A stretch of 64,000 nt of DNA from Chryseobacterium suipulveris (GCF_022811685.1 NZ_CP094532.1:2381501-2445500); one strand, 5' to 3'. Positions 47,991 to 57,406 are shown, numbered from the stretch's first letter. The notes: generated by a model from the letters alone, not told the origin. Numbers and translations are program-made.

Positions 47991-49456
47991 TTGTCAAGAT
48001 TATTCCTGCTTCAGGCTCGGATTTTCACGGCGTTCAGTACAACGACAAAAAGATGGAGAAAGGAACAGGAGAACTGATGCTGATGAAAAACTTTCCCTCC
48101 TTCATCAATGGGGAAAGCAGTCCGGAGCAGGTTCGGGACTACTTCAAATCCATTTCAAAAAATGAGAAGGTAAAGAAACCACAGTTCCACGCCGTCATTT
48201 CTGCAAAATATCAGAATCATGGCAAGGAAGAAATCACCGAAATCGCCAAAGACTTCATGCAGGAAATGGGCTACGGAAAACAGCCGTTCATAGTTGTTTA
48301 CCACAGCGACACCGAGAACAACCACGTCCATATCGTCTCCACAAGGGTTGACAAGCAGACCGGAAAGAAAATCAACGACAGTTACGAACGCTTGAAAGCC
48401 CAAAAAGCATTGGCAGATACACTAGAAAAACGATACGGAGTAAGTTCCGAGGAAAAATTAGAAAAACTGCTAAACTATCAAATTGCTTCACTCAGCCAAC
48501 TGGAACTCCTGCTTGAAAGAAGCGGGTTCAAACTAACTAAAGACACAAATGATGAAAATGACTTTTCCATTCTGAAGAACGGGGTAAAACTTAAAACCAT
48601 CCACGGTAACCAAATCAGTTTTACCCCCAATTCGGACAACGGACGAATGAGACAGCTGAAAGCCATTTTGAGCAAATACAAAGACCTCTGTTCCAATAAA
48701 GTCTTCAAGGTAGAGGACAGAAGGGCGCAGGAATCACTGCTACCGGAAGAAAGGCACAGCGACCATTGGAAACCCAAGATAGAGTTCGAGAGCGAGCTCC
48801 AGAAAAAATTGCGGGACATCTACGGACTGGATGTGGTCTTCCACCACAAGGACGGACAGAAACCCTTCGGATACAGCATCATCGACCACAAATCGGGAAA
48901 GGTGTTCAAGGGAAGTGAGATCATGAAGATGGACGACCTGTTTGAGATGACCGATGAGAAAATTGACAAGAAACTTTTTGAAAGTCTAAAGGACTATAAT
49001 CTGGCGGACAGTTTTTCAAAACAAATATTAATGGAGCATCTGAAACGCCAGAATCCCGAAAACGCTATAATAGAATTTATGCTTTTCGAGTCTAAGAAAA
49101 TAAAGAACAGGGAGGTTTTCAACGCCATAAAAAACGAGGTAAAGGATTATGTCGAAACACAGAATAACAAGGATGTCCACCTCATAAAATCGGAAGATGG
49201 AAAATATTATGCCGTCCACTCCAAACTGCATTATGTGGGTTCATTGGAAAACTTAATTGGAGAGAATGCCTATCAAAAATTCCTCAATCCAAGCAAAGAA
49301 TTGACACCGGAAAGTAGAGATGAAAATCTTTCCAAGGAACTGGATAGAACCATAGACGACCTGATTTTCCAATTCACCAAACCGTCGGGAGGAACAGGGA
49401 GAGACCCTGCCGAAGAAGAGTTAAGAAAAAGACGCAAAAATAAAAAAAGAACATAA
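47987..49456 (+). CDS. mobB: relaxase / mobilization nuclease
   Basis: 489 residues, MobA/VirD2-type relaxase. N-terminal domain with the metal-binding histidine motif NHVHIVSTRV (His112/His114) after FIVVYHSDTE; candidate nucleophile Tyr in VQYNDKK near residue 18. The C-terminal two thirds is helical and probably binds the T4SS. It nicks oriT and pilots the strand. Symbol is tentative because Bacteroidota naming varies. Confidence 0.82.
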   Translation: MIVKIIPASGSDFHGVQYNDKKMEKGTGELMLMKNFPSFINGESSPEQVRDYFKSISKNEKVKKPQFHAVISAKYQNHGKEEITEIAKDFMQEMGYGKQPFIVVYHSDTENNHVHIVSTRVDKQTGKKINDSYERLKAQKALADTLEKRYGVSSEEKLEKLLNYQIASLSQLELLLERSGFKLTKDTNDENDFSILKNGVKLKTIHGNQISFTPNSDNGRMRQLKAILSKYKDLCSNKVFKVEDRRAQESLLPEERHSDHWKPKIEFESELQKKLRDIYGLDVVFHHKDGQKPFGYSIIDHKSGKVFKGSEIMKMDDLFEMTDEKIDKKLFESLKDYNLADSFSKQILMEHLKRQNPENAIIEFMLFESKKIKNREVFNAIKNEVKDYVETQNNKDVHLIKSEDGKYYAVHSKLHYVGSLENLIGENAYQKFLNPSKELTPESRDENLSKELDRTIDDLIFQFTKPSGGTGRDPAEEELRKRRKNKKRT

Positions 49457-49458
49457 GA

Positions 49459-50112
49459 ATGATCATCACATTTGCCACCCAAAAAGGCGGAACAGGGAAA
49501 ACCACCCTCGCCATCGCATTCGCCAACTATCTCTCCAGAATTTCTACAAGGAAGATCAAGGTGTTTGATTTCGACTACCAAAAATCCTTCTTCAACAAAT
49601 GGAGGGAGGATGCGGACTCGGAACTGCCCAAACTCTACGAGGTGGAAGTCATTGGCGAAGATGACGATGAGCCGCCTTTCGAGGACTTGGAACAGGTTGT
49701 CGACCTGAAAGAAAGCAAAGACCTGTTCCTGTTCGATCTGGCGGGAACACTGGACCAGAGATACAGCGATGTTTTGGTGTACAGCGACTTCATCATCATT
49801 CCCTTTGAGTATTCCGATGTGTCCGTAAAATCAACCTTGGTATTCAAAAATCTTCTGGGTTTGTTGGAAAGCGAGGCGGAAAGAATCTTCATCCGCTCCA
49901 AATACGACAAGGGCTACAAATATCTCAACCAAAAGGAAATGGATATCGAGTTGGCAAAATACGGAACTCTACTAGAAAATCCCGTGTTCAAGAGAAACTG
50001 CCTCCAAACCATCGACACGAGAAAACTCACCTACGAGCAAAAATACGCCGTAAAGAAGCCGTTCGACGAAATTATACAGCAGATCAGCGAGGTCAAAAAA
50101 GTTGCGCTTTAA
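49459..50112 (+). CDS. ParA/TraA-like P-loop ATPase
   Basis: 217 residues with a deviant Walker A KGGTGKTT (9-16), FDFDYQ (A'), and DLAGT (B-type). Size and position directly after the relaxase match TraA-type ParA proteins of Bacteroidota conjugative elements, which set up transfer rather than classic partitioning; no ParB gene follows. Confidence 0.75.
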   Translation: MIITFATQKGGTGKTTLAIAFANYLSRISTRKIKVFDFDYQKSFFNKWREDADSELPKLYEVEVIGEDDDEPPFEDLEQVVDLKESKDLFLFDLAGTLDQRYSDVLVYSDFIIIPFEYSDVSVKSTLVFKNLLGLLESEAERIFIRSKYDKGYKYLNQKEMDIELAKYGTLLENPVFKRNCLQTIDTRKLTYEQKYAVKKPFDEIIQQISEVKKVAL

Positions 50113-50174
50113 CGAGAGACAAAAGAGACAAGAAAAAAATAATCCATAAACCACAAACCTCAAATCAATACATT

Positions 50175-50708
50175 ATGTTAAAATACTCACTCATCCTTTT
50201 AGGAGCCTACTTTCTGTACTATGCCGGAAATATCGTCTACGACCTTTTCCTAAAAAAAGAGAAAACCGTTCAGACCGATGTTGCAGAAGAATACTCACTC
50301 GGCGACTTTGCACAGGCGGAGAATGAGGAACCCACCTTGATCGGCATCGAGGATGTGGAAAATCTCAAAACCCCGAAATCATTCCTAAAAAGCGAACCCA
50401 TTCCGATTCAAAGACAGAACAATTTTGAAGACAATCCCAGTTTGGAAGAATTGAGGAAACGATTTGAAGAGGAAGAGGATTTGGATGGGACCAGCTCAAA
50501 ACAGCCCGAAACCAAACACCATGAAAATCCGCCACAGCAAACGGAAATCAGCAAAAAGCCAGAAATTATTGAGCCAATAGTTTCCAAGAAAAAAAATGAT
50601 GCACAGAGCAAGAAAGACCAATGGAAAGAATTTGTCAACCTTTCTGAAACCAACGTAAAACTGGTGGACAATATTGAGGGACAAAAGGTTTACCACTCGA
50701 CGATTTAA
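50175..50708 (+). CDS. membrane-anchored transfer-region protein, unknown
   Basis: 177 residues: one N-terminal TM segment (MLKYSLILLGAYFLYYAGNIVYDLF) followed by a long Glu/Lys/Pro-rich, probably disordered cytoplasmic part and a short conserved-looking tail (WKEFVNLSETNVKLVDNIEGQKVYHSTI). Probably a TraD-like small component of the transfer region; no named family recognised. Confidence 0.55.
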   Translation: MLKYSLILLGAYFLYYAGNIVYDLFLKKEKTVQTDVAEEYSLGDFAQAENEEPTLIGIEDVENLKTPKSFLKSEPIPIQRQNNFEDNPSLEELRKRFEEEEDLDGTSSKQPETKHHENPPQQTEISKKPEIIEPIVSKKKNDAQSKKDQWKEFVNLSETNVKLVDNIEGQKVYHSTI

Positions 50709-50744
50709 CCAATTTACCATACATAACTAACCTAAATTTTAAAA

Positions 50745-51068
50745 ATGATGAAAAATTTTATCAGAAAAAACGTGACAAAAAAGAAAGTTCTAACCCTTGC
50801 CTTGGTGATGCTGGCAATGACCCCGATGCTTGCGCAGGGCGGAGCGACCGCCATCTCCAATGCCGCTTCCGACATTAAGGACTATTGGGACCCCATCAAG
50901 CTGATATTAAAGGCAGTCGGTGGACTCGTAGGATTTATCGGAGGATTGAGGGTGTACAACAAATGGACGAACGGCGACCAGGATGTCAACAAAGAAATCC
51001 TCGGCTACGGCGGTGCGATGATCTTCCTTATCGTGGTTCCGGAATTTGTAACCGCATTCTTTGCTTAA
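50745..51068 (+). CDS. traE: TraE-like (DUF4134) pilin-type protein
   Basis: 107 residues: signal/TM at residues ~15-33 ending LAQGGATAI, then two further TM segments (LILKAVGGLVGFIGGLRVYNKW and GGAMIFLIVVPEFVTAFF). This is the VirB2-like DUF4134 pattern of Bacteroidota conjugation operons. The N-terminus is basic and unusually long (RKNVTKKK). Confidence 0.82.
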   Translation: MMKNFIRKNVTKKKVLTLALVMLAMTPMLAQGGATAISNAASDIKDYWDPIKLILKAVGGLVGFIGGLRVYNKWTNGDQDVNKEILGYGGAMIFLIVVPEFVTAFFA

Positions 51069-51069
51069 G

Positions 51070-51384
51070 ATGGGATACTACCTGTACAAGGGGCTCAAAA
51101 AACCCCTTGTATTCTTCGGACTCAAAGGCAAATACATCATTTATGCGGTAGCCGTCATCGGCGCAGGTGTGGTTGCGGCACTCATCTTATCCAAATTCGG
51201 ATTGCTGGGTTCATTATTAGGTTTATTGGTAACCGCAGGAGGTGTCTACCTCATTTTCAAGAAGCAGGACAAAAACGGACTCTACGACAAGACCAAAAAT
51301 TTTGACCAGATATTCATTTTTCCAAAAAAACTCAACAACAAAAGATTTTTAAAAGATGGTAAAGACAAAGAAACAGGCATTTGA
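51070..51384 (+). CDS. traF: TraF-like (DUF4133) VirB3-type protein
   Basis: 104 residues from the ATG at 51070 (MGYYLYKGLKKPLVFFGLKG); a TTG three codons earlier is less likely. Two adjacent TM segments (~22-65), then a short charged tail. Overlaps traG by 29 nt. Confidence 0.82.
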   Translation: MGYYLYKGLKKPLVFFGLKGKYIIYAVAVIGAGVVAALILSKFGLLGSLLGLLVTAGGVYLIFKKQDKNGLYDKTKNFDQIFIFPKKLNNKRFLKDGKDKETGI

Positions 51385-54300
51385 CATTCCCTTCATCGGC
51401 TACGATTACGGAAAGGATTTTGGATGGGATTTTGATGTCCTCTTCGGACAGTACGGGAATCCGATTATCGGCATCAGAATTAAGAACATTGTGGAACAGT
51501 ATTCCGCCGACCCAGACAACTACCTGAACTTCCATACCGTGCTGAATCAAGTCGTATCCATTATTGGCGAAGGAAGAATCGTTCAAAAACTCGACATCTT
51601 TTCCAAAAAGAGATATACCGCCGAATCCTCCAACCAGTTCCTCCAGCAGAAATACTCCGAGCATTTTGACGGAAGACTATTTAAAACCATCGAAACGGTA
51701 CTCCTGTTTACGGACATTGTGGACGACAAACTCAAGAAGAAAAACAAGCACTACCAGTTTTCCGAAAAAAGTTACAAGGAACTTCGCGACAAATGCCAAA
51801 AGGTGTTGATGCTCTTGAAGCAGAGCGGTTGCGAACCCCAATTTTTATATGAGAAAGATTTTGAATACTACATTTCGGGTGTATTGTCGATGCAGTTTAC
51901 GGAAACCCCGGTTTTTGACAATATCAAAAGTACCAACGAATATCTCCAAATCGGAAACCGCTTCGTCAAAAATATTTCCTATGTGGATGTCGAAAATATC
52001 GACCTGCCTTCAGAAATAGATCCTTTTTCCATATTGGGAGGAAACGGAGCAGCCTCGGAAACGGCGGTGGACAACTTCACCTTCATCAATGAATTGGAGG
52101 ATTACGAAGCCATCATCTACAATCAGGTCATCACCATTCCCCTGCAGGCGCAACAACAGCGGGAACTCGACAAAAAGAAGAAAAAGCACGAGGGAGCGGC
52201 AAACAACTCGCCATCCAACGCCATTATTGCAGAAGAAATCCAGACCCTTCTGCACAATATCGCCATCGACGGACAACTCGTGGTCAATGCCCATTTCTCC
52301 CTAATATTTTCAACACATACACTGGAAAAAATGGAAGGGATACAGTCGATGATTGAGAACAAGCTCTTTACGAAGGGGATTATCGTTTCCAAGAATGCCT
52401 ACAACCAGCTCGAACTCTTCCGCTCCGCCATTCCGGGCAATGCCACGGAACTTCGAGAGTACGATTTATTTATGACGACAAGCGAAGCGGCCTTGTGTTT
52501 TTTTTTTAAAGAAAGTTACCCCGTGAACGAGGAATCCAATTTTTATCTGCGTTTTACCGACCGACAAGGCGTTCCATTGAAAGTTGATCCGGCGGACTTG
52601 CCGATGAAGACAGGAAGAATCAACAACCGAAACAAGTTTGTCCTCGGTCCGTCAGGTTCTGGAAAGTCCTTCCTGATGAACAATATCGTTGAGCAATACC
52701 TGACCTACAATTATGACGTGGTCATTGTGGACACGGGAGATTCCTATTCGGGAACCTGCAAATACAAAGGCGGGAGATACATCCAATACACTGAAGAAAA
52801 ACCAATCACCATGAATCCCTTTCTGATGGACAAAAAAGAGTTCAACATCGAAAAAATAGAATTTTTGACCAATTTGATTTTCCTGATTTGGCAAGGTCCC
52901 GATGCCACGATGTCGTCCGCACAAAAATCTATTTTGGACAATGTGCTGATGTCGTATTACCACCAATATTTCAATTCGGGAACCAGGTGGTATGAGCATA
53001 AGACCTCGGAGGAACTCATTCTCTATCTGAACAAATACAACATCCACGAGGAAGACATTATTTCAGATTTTGAGAACCAGTCGAACGGACAGTACAACTA
53101 TTACGATATTTTGGGAATCGCTTTCGATGCAGGTTCTGACGAGATTAAGGAGGCTTTCCGAAAACTCGCCATCGAATATCATCCGGACAAAAATATGAAC
53201 AACCCGAATTACGACAGCGAAAAATTCTACAAGGTTTACGAAGCTTATGAAACCTTGAACGATGAAGATAAGAGAAAAATCTACAATGAGACGCAACTCA
53301 TCCTCATCAAGTCCAACGAGATTATCAGGCAGCCGAAAACGGCGGAAGAATGGAACGAGTCCTTCCGAAAAACCATCATCAAGAAAATTAAGGAGCTCGA
53401 AGAAAAATTGGAGGCAAAAGAACTTTCCTTCAACGGATTCTATGACTACTGCGATAAATTTCTGCCCCTTTACCTGAACAATAAGAAACACCACATCACC
53501 GAAAAGGAATTTAATCTAAGGACATTCTTGTTCGTGCTGAAGGATTTCTACAAAGGCGGAAGATATGGAACGACACTCAACGAAAGTGCAGACAACACGC
53601 TCTTTGACGAACCATTCATCGTCTTTGAAATCGACAATGTGAAAGACAACCCGAAACTGTTTCCGATCGTGACACTCATTATCATGGATACCTTCATCCA
53701 GAAAATGCGTCTCCGAAAAGACCGAAGAAAGGCGCTCATCATCGAGGAAGCATGGAAGGCGATTGCCAGCAAACTGATGGGCGGATATATTCTCTATCTC
53801 TACAAGACGGTTCGGAAATTTTGGGGAGAAGCAGTGGTTGTTACCCAGGAATTGGACGACATCATCGGAAATGCCGTCGTAAAAGACAGTATTATTAATA
53901 ACTCGGACACCTTCATATTGCTGGATCAGACCAAGTTCAAGGACAACTTCGACAAGATTGCATCACTGCTTTCATTGAACAAGGTGGAACAAAACAAGAT
54001 TTTCACCATCAATAATTTGAACAACAAATTTGGAAGAAGCCGTTTCAAGGAATTTTATCTGAAGCGGGGTTCCAAAGGAGAAGTGCACGGCAATGAGGTT
54101 TCCTTGGAGCAGTATTTAACCTACACCACGGAAAAACCAGAAAAATCCGCAGTCGAATACTATGTCCAACAATACGGAAACTACGACGAGGCTTTGCAAA
54201 AAATTGTAGGCGATTTGAAAAATTTCGGAGACAGCCTTGAAAACTTGGTATCGCTCGTCAACCTTTATCAAAAGCCATTGGACAAAAAGGTGGTTTCCTA

Positions 54301-54430
54301 TTACAGGATGATGAAGAAGACGCACAAAGGGCAAAATATCTTCAAAATCATCTCGCAGGAATTGGAAAACCGAAATATCCATTTTTCAGAATTAATCAAC
54401 CAAAAACACGAGGAATATGAAAAAGTATAA
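51356..54430 (+). CDS. traG: TraG/VirB4-type conjugation ATPase with inserted DnaJ J-domain
   Basis: 1024 residues, about 190 longer than typical Bacteroidota TraG (~830). Walker A GPSGSGKS at ~430, Walker B ALIIEEAW at ~793, C-terminal FYLKRG and KTHKG regions as in the family. Between them, residues ~578-645 form a J-domain: NYYDILGI, IKEAFRKLAIEYHPDKN (HPD 609-611), FYKVYEAYETLNDEDKRKIYN. The insert sits where other family members have a short helical linker before FNGFYDY. Energises the secretion channel; the J-domain suggests recruitment of DnaK. Confidence 0.9.
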   Translation: MVKTKKQAFDIPFIGYDYGKDFGWDFDVLFGQYGNPIIGIRIKNIVEQYSADPDNYLNFHTVLNQVVSIIGEGRIVQKLDIFSKKRYTAESSNQFLQQKYSEHFDGRLFKTIETVLLFTDIVDDKLKKKNKHYQFSEKSYKELRDKCQKVLMLLKQSGCEPQFLYEKDFEYYISGVLSMQFTETPVFDNIKSTNEYLQIGNRFVKNISYVDVENIDLPSEIDPFSILGGNGAASETAVDNFTFINELEDYEAIIYNQVITIPLQAQQQRELDKKKKKHEGAANNSPSNAIIAEEIQTLLHNIAIDGQLVVNAHFSLIFSTHTLEKMEGIQSMIENKLFTKGIIVSKNAYNQLELFRSAIPGNATELREYDLFMTTSEAALCFFFKESYPVNEESNFYLRFTDRQGVPLKVDPADLPMKTGRINNRNKFVLGPSGSGKSFLMNNIVEQYLTYNYDVVIVDTGDSYSGTCKYKGGRYIQYTEEKPITMNPFLMDKKEFNIEKIEFLTNLIFLIWQGPDATMSSAQKSILDNVLMSYYHQYFNSGTRWYEHKTSEELILYLNKYNIHEEDIISDFENQSNGQYNYYDILGIAFDAGSDEIKEAFRKLAIEYHPDKNMNNPNYDSEKFYKVYEAYETLNDEDKRKIYNETQLILIKSNEIIRQPKTAEEWNESFRKTIIKKIKELEEKLEAKELSFNGFYDYCDKFLPLYLNNKKHHITEKEFNLRTFLFVLKDFYKGGRYGTTLNESADNTLFDEPFIVFEIDNVKDNPKLFPIVTLIIMDTFIQKMRLRKDRRKALIIEEAWKAIASKLMGGYILYLYKTVRKFWGEAVVVTQELDDIIGNAVVKDSIINNSDTFILLDQTKFKDNFDKIASLLSLNKVEQNKIFTINNLNNKFGRSRFKEFYLKRGSKGEVHGNEVSLEQYLTYTTEKPEKSAVEYYVQQYGNYDEALQKIVGDLKNFGDSLENLVSLVNLYQKPLDKKVVSYYRMMKKTHKGQNIFKIISQELENRNIHFSELINQKHEEYEKV

Positions 54431-55139
54431 GCCCCAAAATCCCCAAAGGGGACTTTCAATAAATTCCCTCTCTTGGAGGGTTTGGAGGAGGCTTTTCCTG
54501 TTGATTCTCCCCCTTTGGGGGACATGGGGCTTCTCCCAAAACACCTACATCGACCCGACGGTAACGGCGGCGATGATCCTCTATTCAGAAAACTTGAAAG
54601 CCAAGCAGAACGATGTGATTGATGAAACCTCCAAACTGAAGGATGCCCAAGCGTGGGTGGGAACCCAGATGGTGGTTGCCAACGATATTCAGAATAAGAT
54701 TCTGAAAGGTCTGAAGGAAGTTTCGGGAACCTTGCAGAACGGAATCCAGGTGAAGGAGATTTATTCGGAACTCAACAAATGCTACAATTATTCATCGCAG
54801 GTAGTTCAGTTGGCATCGGCACATCCACAATATGCCATTTTCGGGGTAAAGGCTTCACAGAAAACCTATGAACAGAGTATAAAAATAGTGACTGATGTCT
54901 CCGACATCCTCGCCTCGGGAGAGCTGAACCTTGCCACTGCGGGAGACCGATACAAGATATTGCACAACATTTCCGAGAATGTCAAAAACCTAAAGCTTTG
55001 GCTTCTGGCAATCAAGTTAAGACTGGAAAAAGCCAATCGTTTGGGATTCTGGAACTCCATCAATCCATTTGCAGGATACATCAATACCGACAAGGGAATT
55101 GTAGAAAATATTATGAACCGATACAAAAGAAATTTCTAG
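54417..55139 (+). CDS. secreted transfer protein, TraI-like (DUF4141-type), first of four
   Basis: 240 residues. The N-terminal ~38 codons consist largely of REP-like palindromes yet encode a signal peptide (RRLFLLILPLWGTWGFSQ). The mature part is helical (AAMILYSENLKAKQND, coiled coil) and ends INTDKGIVENIMNRYKRNF. It overlaps traG by 14 nt. Resembles TraI-type periplasmic proteins that follow TraG; probably a VirB5-like channel or pilus component. Confidence 0.65.
   Translation: MKKYKPQNPQRGLSINSLSWRVWRRLFLLILPLWGTWGFSQNTYIDPTVTAAMILYSENLKAKQNDVIDETSKLKDAQAWVGTQMVVANDIQNKILKGLKEVSGTLQNGIQVKEIYSELNKCYNYSSQVVQLASAHPQYAIFGVKASQKTYEQSIKIVTDVSDILASGELNLATAGDRYKILHNISENVKNLKLWLLAIKLRLEKANRLGFWNSINPFAGYINTDKGIVENIMNRYKRNF
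54429..54532. repeat. REP-like inverted pair inside a coding start
   Basis: REP 1: AAGCCCC (54429) AAAAT CCCCAAAGGGG (54441-54451). REP 2, opposite orientation: CCCCCTTTGGGGG (54509-54521), CAT, GGGGCTT (to 54532). Between them lies a G-rich arm (TTGGAGGGTTTGGAGGAGG). A hairpin-forming pair as in bacterial REP/BIME units. Confidence 0.75.
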
Positions 55140-55238
55140 CCCCTGTCCCCAAAGGGGAACAATGTAAAAAAATAAGATGAAAATGAAACATCCCATAATT
55201 AACGCTTTAAAAAGCCCCCTTCGGGGGTTTGGGGGCTT
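55138..55238. repeat. two further REP-like palindromes at a gene junction
   Basis: REP 3: AGCCCCTGTCCCCAAAGGGGA (55138-55158), at the stop codon of the preceding gene. REP 4: AAGCCCCC (55212), TTC, GGGGG, TTT, GGGGGCTT (to 55238), inside the next coding region (residues SPLRGFGGL). Confidence 0.75.
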
Positions 55239-55890
55239 GCTGATTTATTTTGTGCTCACTTCATCCAGTGGCGGCTCCACGCCGTCTTGGCAGCAGGAAA
55301 ACGTATCCTTTCCGATGATGAACCTAGAAATCAAGGCGACGATGGATGAAAACGAGAGGCAGAAGGAGATGCGGAAAAACCAAATTGCCAATGCCACGGT
55401 GGAAACTGCCAACAAAACCCAGTGGAACAATTTCAAGGACAAGGTGACCAAAATTCAGGACAGACTTCGAATCGTATCGTTCGCCATTCAAGCGATTCCC
55501 ACAGGAATTGCGATGAGCAGGGAGATTACGAAAATCACCCAAAACCAGCAAGCCATTATCCATGAAATCAGTACCGCACCTTATTCCATCATCGCGGTTC
55601 TGCCTTCACAGGTTCAGTTTGTGGATGATCTGCAAATGGTGACGAGGCTGATTGTCGGGATTGTGGTTTCCTATGGGGCAATGAACCAGATGGAAAAGTC
55701 GGAGCGCAAGATTTTATTGGATTATGCCTTGGGAGAAGTCAAGACGCTGAGCAGAAATTCTACCCATATGCTTTTAAAGATTCGGGACATCAAGGCAAAA
55801 GTCTTACGAAACAAAAGAGCCTTTCAATACTATGTGAATCGGGACAAACAGGTGGTCGAGAACATTATGAAAAACATCAAATCCTTTTAA
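55177..55890 (+). CDS. secreted transfer protein, second of four
   Basis: 237 residues. N-terminal hydrophobic segment GGLLIYFVLTSSSGG partly encoded by a REP-like palindrome, then a mostly helical protein with a hydrophobic region at ~145-165 (LIVGIVVSYGAMNQ). C-terminus NRDKQVVENIMKNIKSF parallels that of its neighbours. Likely periplasmic or membrane-anchored; exact role unknown. Confidence 0.6.
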   Translation: MKMKHPIINALKSPLRGFGGLLIYFVLTSSSGGSTPSWQQENVSFPMMNLEIKATMDENERQKEMRKNQIANATVETANKTQWNNFKDKVTKIQDRLRIVSFAIQAIPTGIAMSREITKITQNQQAIIHEISTAPYSIIAVLPSQVQFVDDLQMVTRLIVGIVVSYGAMNQMEKSERKILLDYALGEVKTLSRNSTHMLLKIRDIKAKVLRNKRAFQYYVNRDKQVVENIMKNIKSF

Positions 55891-55892
55891 AA

Positions 55893-56558
55893 ATGAGAAA
55901 ACTATTTATCGGAGGAATCTTGTTTTTTTCTGTTGGTTTTGTAAGCGGACAGCAGATTGTTATCAACGACAAACTCTTGGTGCAGATGACCACCAACCAC
56001 GGCGTAAGGCTGGGAAGCGAGCAGGCATTTCTAAACTCTTATGAAAAACAGAAGGAACTGTACGACGACATTAAAAACAAGACTGCACAGGTCATCGCCA
56101 TTCAGGAATACATCTACCAACAACTAAAAAATGTCAACTCGGCACTCACGCAGAGCAAAAAGTTAATCTATCTGTACCAATATCTGGGAAAGGTAGCGAA
56201 CAACTCCAACAAAATGCTGGACTTGTCGGCGCAACATCCAGAATATGCCGTCTTGGTTTCCAAATACTATGTCGAAATCGGCAAACAGGCCTTAAAACTC
56301 AAACAGGAAGTTACGCAGGATATTTTGAATGAGAACAAGGATTTCCTGATGGATCCGATGGACAGGGAGATGCTTATTGAAAAGGTGTTTACTCGAGTTA
56401 GGAATATCAACGGGAACATCCTCTACATTATACTGAGGTTAGAAAACGCCAAGAAGATTCCTTACCTGTACCAAGTTCCCGTACTAAGAAACTACCTCAA
56501 TATTGACAAGGCCATTGTCGGAGACATTATCCAAAAATACAAATATGTATTCAACTAA
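55893..56558 (+). CDS. secreted transfer protein, third of four
   Basis: 221 residues, signal peptide MRKLFIGGILFFSVGFVSGQ. Helical, coiled-coil-rich mature part (SYEKQKELYDDIKNKTAQVIAIQEYIYQ region) and C-terminus NIDKAIVGDIIQKYKYVFN. Organisation parallels the product of 54417-55139, so the two are probably distant paralogues. Two bp after the previous gene. Confidence 0.65.
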   Translation: MRKLFIGGILFFSVGFVSGQQIVINDKLLVQMTTNHGVRLGSEQAFLNSYEKQKELYDDIKNKTAQVIAIQEYIYQQLKNVNSALTQSKKLIYLYQYLGKVANNSNKMLDLSAQHPEYAVLVSKYYVEIGKQALKLKQEVTQDILNENKDFLMDPMDREMLIEKVFTRVRNINGNILYIILRLENAKKIPYLYQVPVLRNYLNIDKAIVGDIIQKYKYVFN

Positions 56559-56575
56559 AAACAACAAGTATAAAG

Positions 56576-57406
56576 ATGAAAAAATTAGTCAAAAAATTAG
56601 CCCTCGTTCCGCTCTTGCTGACAGCAGTCGGCGTATTCGGGCAGTTTACCGTAAAGCGTTTGAACGACCCCTCCATCGTAGCCCAGCACAAAAGGATGGT
56701 GTTCCAGAGTTGGGGCGATTGGCGTCCCTATCCAAAATACCTTTTGGGGATTCAGACCAACTTCGCGTATGCCACCGTTTGGGGAATGTGGGCTCCCAGC
56801 AGAAACAGGGATTATAAGGATGGAGAAGATATCCGACCGCTAAAACCGACGGGACTTCAAAACCAGCGTTTTGCCCAAGTGAAATTTCAAGAGGAAGAGG
56901 CAAAAAAGATAAAGGCGGCATCCGACACCATCTATAAAAGAAGCGTCCAAGACTTTGCCCATTGGACTTCGGCGACGGTCGATGCAGACCCGCTCTGGTT
57001 GCTCTACTACAAAAGGATGCTCAGACCCATTACCGAATTTCCAGACAATCCTCAAAACTTTATCGAATGGAGGCTGAAGAACCAGCAAACCTACGAAACG
57101 CTCAATACCACGGGAACTTTAAAAAGACTTCAGGAGGAATTGGACTTAATCAAGGAAAAGTATTCGATGTCGAGATCTATGGATATGCCGAGAGGAAAAC
57201 GCTTTTTGATGTACCATGACACCCTTATCAAATGGAGAAGGTTTGTGCAGGAATTAAGGAAACACAACGATAAGACGACGCTTCTTTTAGACTACAAAAA
57301 TATTCTGAAAAACCATTCACCCTATGCGTTGCCACAGGCTTGGACTCCCGCTTCAGACAAGCAGATCGTCCACAACACGATGCAGCAATACAAACACAAA
57401 TTTTAG
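56576..57406 (+). CDS. secreted transfer protein, fourth of four
   Basis: 276 residues, signal peptide MKKLVKKLALVPLLLTAVGVFGQ. A Trp/Tyr-rich middle (WGDWRPYPKYLLGIQTNFAYATVWGMWAPSR region) resembles a membrane-contacting segment. The C-terminus SDKQIVHNTMQQYKHKF again carries the DKxIVxxxMxxYK motif. Two bp before traJ. No named family recognised. Confidence 0.6.
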   Translation: MKKLVKKLALVPLLLTAVGVFGQFTVKRLNDPSIVAQHKRMVFQSWGDWRPYPKYLLGIQTNFAYATVWGMWAPSRNRDYKDGEDIRPLKPTGLQNQRFAQVKFQEEEAKKIKAASDTIYKRSVQDFAHWTSATVDADPLWLLYYKRMLRPITEFPDNPQNFIEWRLKNQQTYETLNTTGTLKRLQEELDLIKEKYSMSRSMDMPRGKRFLMYHDTLIKWRRFVQELRKHNDKTTLLLDYKNILKNHSPYALPQAWTPASDKQIVHNTMQQYKHKF

